Virus record (IMG/VR): IMGVR_UViG_3300008450_000631
Location: 1-20,033 of that record
Length of the DNA: 20,033 nt
Source: a virus
Reading direction: 5' to 3' (one strand)
In this document: positions 12,930 through 18,220 of the stretch, piece by piece
Layout: the number at the start of each line of letters is the position of its first letter
How positions within the stretch are numbered: position 1 is the stretch's first letter
Program-made: the position numbers and the translations under genes
The notes under the pieces: generated by a model
The model's input: the letters and a program-made list of their open reading frames with translations, nothing else
Database searches by the model: none
What the model was told of the DNA's origin: nothing

Positions 12930-13186
12930 TGGCTAAGTTTTCTAAGAAACTGATGGGGAAAGAAGTAGGTTCTGCTGAGTTTTACGCCGAACCCCACACC
13001 ATGATGCCCCCAAGCGACAAGTCTGACCCACAAACTAAGAGCGCTAAAGAGCTTGGTCCTCGCACGGGCGTGCAGCGTGTAAGCGCAGGCGACCCCGGGC
13101 GTGACGATGTGAAGCGGGACGGCATAAAGATGCGTGGTGCTGGCGCTGCGACTAAAGGTTTTATGTGCCGTGGCCCTATGGCGTAA
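12929..13186 (+). CDS. Small protein with a GAATKG tail
   Basis: The product has 85 residues, hydrophilic and probably disordered. It opens with AKFSKKLMGKEVGSAEFYAE and ends with DGIKMRGAGAATKGFMCRGP followed by MA. I recall an RG(T/N)GAATKG...ARGPMA ending as a recurring feature of short proteins in uncultured phages. That would make this the second type of short conserved tail in the window. There is no catalytic motif or membrane segment. It overlaps the preceding gene by one base, and its stop is fused to the ribosome site of the GTG-initiated adaptor gene. Confidence 0.74.
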   Translation: MAKFSKKLMGKEVGSAEFYAEPHTMMPPSDKSDPQTKSAKELGPRTGVQRVSAGDPGRDDVKRDGIKMRGAGAATKGFMCRGPMA

Positions 13187-13190
13187 GGAG
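13184..13190 (+). promoter_or_regulatory. Stop fused to ribosome site, deciding a GTG start
   Basis: TAAGGAG contains the stop of the 85-residue gene and a strong ribosome site six bases before GTG 13197. It supports the GTG start of the second adaptor gene. The same fusion occurs at 2380, 5419, 7497 and 14489. Confidence 0.7.
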
Positions 13191-13196
13191 TAAGTT

Positions 13197-13868
13197 GTGA
13201 ACTATGCGGCGTTAGTAGCTGACATTCAGTCTTACACACAGAACTACGAATCGACATTCGTGGCTAATATCCCTGTTTTTGTTCAACAGGCTGAAGAACG
13301 CATTTACAACTCCGTACAAATACCTGCGCTGCGTAAGAACGTAACGGGGTATGCAGCAAGTGGAAATAAGTATTTGTCGTGCCCAACTGACTTTCTAGCG
13401 ACGTTTTCTTTAGCTGTAATAGACGGCACCGGCGCGTATACGTACCTACTAAATAAAGATGTAAATTTTATACGAGAGGCTTACCCCCACCCTACTACAG
13501 ATACGGGGTTACCTAAGTTTTACGCTTTGTTTGGCCCTACTGTGGCGTCTGGGGTGGTTACTACAGAACTAAGTTTTATTCTTGGCCCTACCCCTAACGC
13601 GGCCTATCAAATGGAGCTTCATTACTACCATTACCCAGAATCAATTGTCACAGCAGGCACTTCATGGCTTGGCGACAACTACGATCCCGTTTTGCTGTAC
13701 GGCTGTCTGGTAGAGGCATACATCTTTATGAAAGGCGAACAGGACATGATGGCGTACTATGAGAAGAAATTCCAAGACGCTATAAGTCAGTTGAACCGTC
13801 TGGGTACAGGTCTTGAGCGCGGTGATGCGTACCGTGACGGTCAAGCTAAGATTAAGGTTAATCAGTAA
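13197..13868 (+). CDS. Phage adaptor protein, SU10 adaptor-like
   Basis: The product has 223 residues. The N-terminus (ADIQSYTQNYESTFVANIPV, then FVQQAEERIYNSVQIPALRK) and the central beta part (GNKYLSCPTDFLATFSLAV, then LPKFYALFGP) match my memory of the phage SU10-type adaptor family, which links the portal to the tail. The C-terminal helix (YGCLVEAYIFMKGEQDMMAY, followed by YEKKF) is also typical, with length as expected. The start is GTG with AAGGAG six bases upstream. The stop overlaps the next gene (TAATG). Together with the 308-residue protein it would complete the neck of a short tail. Confidence in the family is good; the exact neck position is inferred. Confidence 0.8.
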   Translation: MNYAALVADIQSYTQNYESTFVANIPVFVQQAEERIYNSVQIPALRKNVTGYAASGNKYLSCPTDFLATFSLAVIDGTGAYTYLLNKDVNFIREAYPHPTTDTGLPKFYALFGPTVASGVVTTELSFILGPTPNAAYQMELHYYHYPESIVTAGTSWLGDNYDPVLLYGCLVEAYIFMKGEQDMMAYYEKKFQDAISQLNRLGTGLERGDAYRDGQAKIKVNQ

Positions 13869-14290
13869 TGGCTATCCTCCAAGGACTGACGACAAGTTAT
13901 AAGCAGCAAGTCTTGCAAGGGCAGCAAGACTTGTCTACTGACGCTATTTGGATAGCTTTATATACAGGTACCGCTACAATAGGACCTAGCACCACGGCAT
14001 ATACGGCTAACAACGAAGTTGTTGGAACCGGGTATTCTGCTGGTGGGCAACAGCTAACTGGAGTCACGATTGGAACTAGCCCTGATGGAGTCGTGTACAT
14101 CAACTTTAACAATGCACAATGGACGAATGCTTCGTTTACTGCGCGTGGGGCTTTGATTTATAACGTTACAAACGCTAACGCGTCTATAGCAGTATTGGAT
14201 TTTGGGGCGGATAAAACTTGTAGTAATCAGACTTTTACTGTCACCATGCCAGCAAACACAGTAGCTACCGCATTGTTGCGATTTGTTTAA
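13868..14290 (+). CDS. Structural protein, paralogue A
   Basis: The product has 140 residues, beta-rich and low in charge. Its features WIALYTGTATIGPSTTAYT, then NEVVGTGYSAGGQQLTGV, and the end FTVTMPANTVATALLRF are shared in order with the 161-residue protein at 14504. A tail or fibre accessory role is likely from position after the adaptor and before the repeat fibre. A perfect 10-bp inverted repeat lies within codons 14-22. It starts inside the adaptor stop (TAATG). Confidence 0.74.
   Translation: MAILQGLTTSYKQQVLQGQQDLSTDAIWIALYTGTATIGPSTTAYTANNEVVGTGYSAGGQQLTGVTIGTSPDGVVYINFNNAQWTNASFTARGALIYNVTNANASIAVLDFGADKTCSNQTFTVTMPANTVATALLRFV
13907..13933. repeat. Perfect 10-bp inverted repeat inside a gene
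   Basis: CAAGTCTTGC (13907-13916) and GCAAGACTTG (13924-13933) are exact reverse complements around the 7-base loop AAGGGCA. A G-T pair can extend the stem by one. It lies about 40 bases after the start codon of the 140-residue structural gene. In mRNA this would be a strong hairpin. No T-tract follows, so it is not an intrinsic terminator. Confidence 0.7.
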
Positions 14291-14299
14291 AGGGTATTT

Positions 14300-14491
14300 A
14301 TGATTATTACTACTACAAAAGGCGAACTTGACGACTCTCAACTCGATAAAAAAACGGGAGTTATCGACAACGAGAACGAAACTATTACTTGGGTTGAGTA
14401 TTGGTTGGACGGTGAGCTGGTACATCGTTCTGTTGATATGGTACTGAAAAAGTACACAGTTAGCGGCCTGCCAGTTGCCGCATCTTTTTAA
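14300..14491 (+). CDS. Small acidic protein between the paralogues
   Basis: The product has 63 residues, acidic, with a beta pattern (IITTTKGELDD, ETITWVEYWLDGELVHRSV, MVLKKYTVSGLPV). It lies between the two paralogous structural genes with short gaps on both sides. AAAGGG precedes the ATG by about six bases, and the stop is fused to the next ribosome site (TAAGGAG). No family is recognised. It may be a chaperone or a partner of one of the flanking proteins. That rests only on its placement. Confidence 0.68.
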   Translation: MIITTTKGELDDSQLDKKTGVIDNENETITWVEYWLDGELVHRSVDMVLKKYTVSGLPVAASF

Positions 14492-14503
14492 GGAGCTTTA
14501 AAA

Positions 14504-14989
14504 ATGGCAAACACGCAAAGCATGTGCACTTCGTTTTTGGGAGAGCTACTTACCGCTACCCATAACTTCGGTACTGCGCCCACTCGCGGTTCTTCAGCAG
14601 CGGATACATTTAAGGCGGCTCTGTATCTAGCTTCGGCGACTATTAATGCTTCGACTACGGCTTATACGTCCGTAGGCGAGGTGACAAGTGCAAACTATAC
14701 GGCAGGCGGGGTCACCGTTACTAACGCTAGTGCACCTGCGTCAACTAATACGTCGGCTACAGCCGGTGTAGGCTACTGGACCCCATCAGCTTCTATTATA
14801 TATGGGTCGTCAGGTTCGCCGGTTACGTTCGCCTCGTTTGATTGCGTTCTTATTTACAACAGCACGCAGAGCGATAAAGCAGTGAGCGTACATACATTTA
14901 CTGCCCAGACGGTAACTTCCGGCACTTTTACCTTAACGATGCCGTCAAACACAACCTCTACCGCTCTACTACGTTTGTCAACAACCTAA
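14504..14989 (+). CDS. Structural protein, paralogue B
   Basis: The product has 161 residues, similar to the 140-residue protein at 13868. It shares KAALYLASATINASTTAYT, VGEVTSANYTAGGVTVTNAS and the end GTFTLTMPSNTTSTALLRL. It differs by an N-terminal segment with THNFGTAPTRGSSAADTF and an expanded Ser/Thr-rich middle. The likely origin is duplication followed by divergence. Low charge and many Thr/Ser fit an exposed fibre or tail component. The ribosome site AAGGAG is fused to the upstream stop, and the last coding strand is followed by TAATAG, a double stop. Confidence 0.74.
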   Translation: MANTQSMCTSFLGELLTATHNFGTAPTRGSSAADTFKAALYLASATINASTTAYTSVGEVTSANYTAGGVTVTNASAPASTNTSATAGVGYWTPSASIIYGSSGSPVTFASFDCVLIYNSTQSDKAVSVHTFTAQTVTSGTFTLTMPSNTTSTALLRLSTT

Positions 14990-14995
14990 TAGATC

Positions 14996-16006
14996 ATGTA
15001 CGGAAACTTTCCTTACGCAAGCGATGCGTATAGCTCGGCAGGTTCGGTTGCTGTTCCGAGTGTTACCGTCGCGCTTACGGGGGCTTCCGCTACAGGTGTA
15101 GTAGGTACGGTTTCACCATTTGTTGACGAGGTTCAGGTATTAACGGGTGTTGTCGCCTCTGGATTATTGGGCGCAGTTACGGGAGTACCTGAAGAGTATA
15201 AGGCACTTACTGGTGTAGGCGCTTCTGGTCAAGTTGGCGCTGTTGGGGCTGTACCGGGAGAGGTTGTTGCGCTGGCTGGTGTTGCAGCCTCTGGGTTTGT
15301 TGGTAACGTCACTGGCGCCTCCGGTTTAGCTATAGAGTTGGTAGGTGTCAACGCTACTGGTGCAGTTGGTGTAGTAACTGGCTCCGAAGATGATGTTGAG
15401 GGCGGAGCGGGGGTCGTTGCTGCTGGTCAAGTAGGTACGTTAGTACCCGATATAGCTGTACCGCTATCCGGGGCTTCTGCTGATGGGGCCACAGGTATTA
15501 TTGATGGGGCACCTACTGTTCTGGTTGCTTTGTCTGGTGTTGAGGCGACGGGCGCAGTAGGTATTATGGGCTTGTCGGTAGACAGTACCATAACACTGAC
15601 AGGGGTTGAGGCTGAAGGAGCCGAAGGCGGCGTCGGTACTGGAAACAGTTTTGGTTTATCCGGTAACTTAGCTGTTGGTGCTGTTGGTGTTGTGACTCCG
15701 ATTCCGGGAGTGCTTGTTGCGCTTACTGGCGTAACGGTGGATGGAGTTATAGCATCTCCGGGACCAAACATATCGCTACCAATTACCGACGTAATCGCTG
15801 AAGGGTTTGCCGGTAATATGGGCGGCACCCCCATAACTAAGGTTACGGCGGTTGGCGCGGTAGGTACAGTGACAACAAGGTATGATGGTATAGCGGCGCT
15901 TACGGGAGTTTCAACTTCGGGTGCCGTAGGTCAACTATATAACGTAAGTTGGATACCAATTGATACCCAAGAAGTTGACGATTGGCAGTTAATAAATACG
16001 GCGTAA
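14996..16006 (+). CDS. Repeat fibre protein with a 22-residue period
   Basis: The product has 336 residues. From residue 25 to about 315 it consists of about 14 units of the form (V/L)(A/T)LTGVxAxGxVGxV plus a variable 5-8 residue turn. The LTG(V/A) motif recurs at 27, 49, 71, 93, 115, 137, 157, 179, 201, 221, 243, 263 and 302, nearly always 22 or 20 residues apart. This regularity suggests an elongated beta-solenoid or trimeric fibre shaft. The ends are not repetitive: YGNFPYASDAYSSAG at the start, and SWIPIDTQEVDDWQLINTA at the end, the latter like C-terminal tips I recall from other phage fibre proteins. A good ribosome site is not visible; the double stop just upstream suggests re-initiation. 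Confidence 0.8.
   Translation: MYGNFPYASDAYSSAGSVAVPSVTVALTGASATGVVGTVSPFVDEVQVLTGVVASGLLGAVTGVPEEYKALTGVGASGQVGAVGAVPGEVVALAGVAASGFVGNVTGASGLAIELVGVNATGAVGVVTGSEDDVEGGAGVVAAGQVGTLVPDIAVPLSGASADGATGIIDGAPTVLVALSGVEATGAVGIMGLSVDSTITLTGVEAEGAEGGVGTGNSFGLSGNLAVGAVGVVTPIPGVLVALTGVTVDGVIASPGPNISLPITDVIAEGFAGNMGGTPITKVTAVGAVGTVTTRYDGIAALTGVSTSGAVGQLYNVSWIPIDTQEVDDWQLINTA
15068..15942 (+). repeat. Coding tandem repeat, about 66-bp period
   Basis: About 14 units encode the LTGVxAxGxVG motif. The nucleotide copies are diverged (for example ALTGV is encoded by different Ala, Leu and Gly codons), so the array is old or under protein-level selection, not a recent slippage product. Variable turns fall at the same place in each unit. 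Confidence 0.75.
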
Positions 16007-16015
16007 GGTGAAATC

Positions 16016-16366
16016 ATGGCGCTTATTCAAGCAGACAGAGTTAAAGAAACATCGACCAGCACTAGCACTGGTAATTTCACTTTAGCAGGTGCAGTTACGG
16101 GGTTTAGGACATTTACTTCTGTAATGGCTACTGGGGATGTATGTTATTACACCATAGCTGATCAATCTGGTTCTAACTGGGAAGTTGGGTTGGGCACTTT
16201 TACCTCACCTTCTACGCTTGCGCGTACTACAGTATTTTCTTCTAGTAACAGTAATGCGTTAGTTAACTTCGGTGCGGGTACAAAAGATGTGTTTATTACG
16301 TATCCGGCAGTTACTGCCATTCCCCGTGGCAGAGGTTTAATTAACAACATGGTCTACGGCATTTAA
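16016..16366 (+). CDS. Small tail-fibre-type domain protein
   Basis: The product has 116 residues. The signature RVKETSTSTSTGNFTLAGAV, then WEVGLGTFTSPSTLARTTVF, and FGAGTKDVFITYPA is a module I recall within large phage tail-fibre proteins and as a stand-alone protein. It is a beta-rich fold of about 95 residues with conserved Trp and Gly. The C-terminus GRGLINNMVYGI is short. Here it stands alone between the repeat fibre and another small protein, so it may assemble onto the fibre. The ribosome site is the modest AAGGTG after the upstream stop. Confidence 0.74.
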   Translation: MALIQADRVKETSTSTSTGNFTLAGAVTGFRTFTSVMATGDVCYYTIADQSGSNWEVGLGTFTSPSTLARTTVFSSSNSNALVNFGAGTKDVFITYPAVTAIPRGRGLINNMVYGI

Positions 16367-16375
16367 GGACAAATC

Positions 16376-16780
16376 ATGGCAAACCCTAATCTTCAGAACT
16401 CGGCGAGCATTTTTGGGAACACTGCCTATGTGATCCCTTCCTCTGCCGCGACAGCAACGACTTCGTGGACGTACGACGGCACCACTAGCTTGACCGGACT
16501 AAAGCCAGCAACGAATTCAGTCAACAAGATCAACTCCATTATTGTGTCAAACACTACGGCAAGCGCAGCCACCGCTTCAATTGCTGTAGCTAACAATGCC
16601 ACTTTTGGTAGTGGTACGGCGTATTACGTGGCGTATCAAATATCTGTTCCCCCCAACGCATCACTTATCATTGTTGATAAGACTGCCCCCCTATATATCA
16701 CGGAGAACCAATCGGTCGCAGCATTTAGTGGTACAGCCAGTGCGCTGACCTTCACTGCGTCGTTCGAAGTTGTGACTTAA
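16376..16780 (+). CDS. Small beta-sandwich virion-type protein
   Basis: The product has 134 residues, rich in Ala, Ser, Thr and Val with few charges. Strands such as VNKINSIIVSNTTASAATAS and the closing LTFTASFEVV suggest an immunoglobulin-like sandwich. The SVPPNASLIIVDKTAPLYI segment looks like the strand-turn common in small phage decoration proteins. No named family is recognised with confidence. It sits among fibre genes, so a fibre- or tail-decoration role is likely. AGGA after the upstream stop serves as the ribosome site. Confidence 0.7.
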   Translation: MANPNLQNSASIFGNTAYVIPSSAATATTSWTYDGTTSLTGLKPATNSVNKINSIIVSNTTASAATASIAVANNATFGSGTAYYVAYQISVPPNASLIIVDKTAPLYITENQSVAAFSGTASALTFTASFEVVT

Positions 16781-16790
16781 TAGGTGAAGT

Positions 16791-17714
16791 ATGCCACTGC
16801 GTTCCACCCCCGGTAACTTTGTATCTGCGGCATACAACCCGCTAAATAATGTTTTGCTTACCGCCCCATCAATAGAGGTTTTGATTATTGGTGGCGGTGG
16901 AGGTGGTTGGGTTTCTGGCGGGGGCGCAGGCGGTTTGGTTTATGCGCCAACGTACATTGTTGTTCCGGGGCAAACGATAAGTTTTAGTATTGGCGGTGGC
17001 AGCGCAGCAACTTCAGCCAATAACGGCACAGATTCAACCGTAACAGGTGGGGCCACATCTATTACTGCCAAAGGAGGCGGCGGAGGTAGAGGAACAAATG
17101 GTATAGGTTTGACTGGAGGGTGTGGGGGCGGCGCTAGTGTAGATTCTTCCGGCACATTATTCGCAGGTGGGGGAGCCGTTGCTGCAAGTGTTACTTCCAG
17201 TAACGGGTGCATTGGATACGCAAATGGAGGCGGCAGTACAAATAGTGTTTCTAGAGGAAATGGCGGAGGCGGCGGGACAGGTGTGGCAGGTGGACTTCCT
17301 TCTGCTGGTGGTGGTGGGTTTGGTATTGGTGGTGTAGGCGGCGATGGCACGTCTGCTTTTTCTTCTTGGCTTGCTGCAATTAGCCAAGGCGTTGATAGCG
17401 GAGGGACTCGTTACATTGGCGGCGGCGGCGCTGGGGCTAACTCATCTAATACCAACACTGTATCAGGTGGTTTAGGTGGCGGAGGTTCAGCCTTCGGAAA
17501 CAATGGAAATGGTGGGACAGGAACCGCAAATACCGGTTCAGGTGGGGGGGCTGCGTGGAATGGCACAGCAGGTGCAGGTGGCTCAGGCTTAGCTACTATT
17601 AGGTATCCTGCAAATTATCCCGCAGCAGCAAGTATTACCGGCTCACCAACTACTGTTGTAAGTGGCGGCTTTCGTTACTACACATGGACAGGTAACGGCT
17701 CGATAACATTCTGA
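16791..17714 (+). CDS. Glycine-rich adhesin-type protein
   Basis: The product has 307 residues, with about a third Gly. Residues about 28-265 are runs such as IIGGGGGGWVSGGGAGGL, GGGGGRGTNGIG, and GGGGGTGVAGG, broken by Ser/Thr/Asn-rich turns and a few hydrophobic strands. The end has GLATIRYPANYPAAASITGS, then VVSGGFRYYTWTGNGSITF, a closing module I recall in many Gly-rich phage tail proteins. Tips of some T-even tail fibres use polyglycine-II helices for receptor binding, and this composition could form the same fold. Receptor binding is therefore plausible but not shown. AGGTGA is close before the ATG. The stop TGA begins the next ribosome site (TGAGG). Confidence 0.82.
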   Translation: MPLRSTPGNFVSAAYNPLNNVLLTAPSIEVLIIGGGGGGWVSGGGAGGLVYAPTYIVVPGQTISFSIGGGSAATSANNGTDSTVTGGATSITAKGGGGGRGTNGIGLTGGCGGGASVDSSGTLFAGGGAVAASVTSSNGCIGYANGGGSTNSVSRGNGGGGGTGVAGGLPSAGGGGFGIGGVGGDGTSAFSSWLAAISQGVDSGGTRYIGGGGAGANSSNTNTVSGGLGGGGSAFGNNGNGGTGTANTGSGGGAAWNGTAGAGGSGLATIRYPANYPAAASITGSPTTVVSGGFRYYTWTGNGSITF

Positions 17715-17722
17715 GGTACAGC

Positions 17723-18217
17723 ATGGCGCACTTTGCAAAGCTCGATGAGAACAATGTCGTATTGGAAGTAAATTCGGTTAACAACGCAGAACTTATCATA
17801 AGTAAAATAGCCGAAATTGCCAACGGCTACATGCAGGTGACTACCGTAGAGTCCGAGGAAAAAGGAATTGCGTTCTTAACAGAATGGTCTGGCGGACATA
17901 CAAACTGGATACAGACCAGCTACAACGGTAATTTCCGTGGTAAGTATGCAGGCATAGGGGATACATATGACGCAGAAGCTAATGAGTTTCGTTCTCCTGT
18001 CGTGGCTCCTAGTGTTGATGCTTCTATCGTCGAACCTGTTGTTGAAGTTGAGCCGCAGGTGGTTGTTGAGGCACAAGAGCCAATAATAGTAGAAACACAG
18101 GAGCCAGTGGTTCTGGAGACGCAAGCCACGGTAATGTTGGAGTCAGCAGACATCCCTGCCCTGACCTCGGCAGATATACAAGCACTGACTAGCGAACAGA
18201 TTTCTGGATTGGAGTAA
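17723..18217 (+). CDS. Fibre-region protein with a Val/Glu/Pro repeat extension
   Basis: The product has 164 residues. Residues 1-95 match a short phage protein I recall as widespread in aquatic phages (AHFAKLDENNVVLEV, then WIQTSYNGNFRGKYAGIGDT, YDAE), which there usually ends soon after. Here about 70 extra residues follow. Residues 102-140 are an acidic Val/Glu/Pro/Gln repeat (EPVVEVEPQVVVEAQEP, IIVETQEPVVLETQ). Residues 143-163 read IPALTSADIQALTSEQI, like the ALTxxQI heptad repeats found in phage and bacterial surface proteins. The fusion suggests domain shuffling. GAGG lies six bases before the ATG. Confidence 0.75.
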   Translation: MAHFAKLDENNVVLEVNSVNNAELIISKIAEIANGYMQVTTVESEEKGIAFLTEWSGGHTNWIQTSYNGNFRGKYAGIGDTYDAEANEFRSPVVAPSVDASIVEPVVEVEPQVVVEAQEPIIVETQEPVVLETQATVMLESADIPALTSADIQALTSEQISGLE

Positions 18218-18220
18218 ACC

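Noticed and set aside
15068-15942. Regular repeats of about 66 bp that could suggest a CRISPR array
   Set aside because: Repeats are in frame, diverged at silent positions, lack constant repeat/unique spacer structure and encode a periodic protein.
16940-17350. 136-codon Pro-rich minus-strand frame
   Set aside because: The proline runs are the complement of glycine codons in the Gly-rich protein gene.
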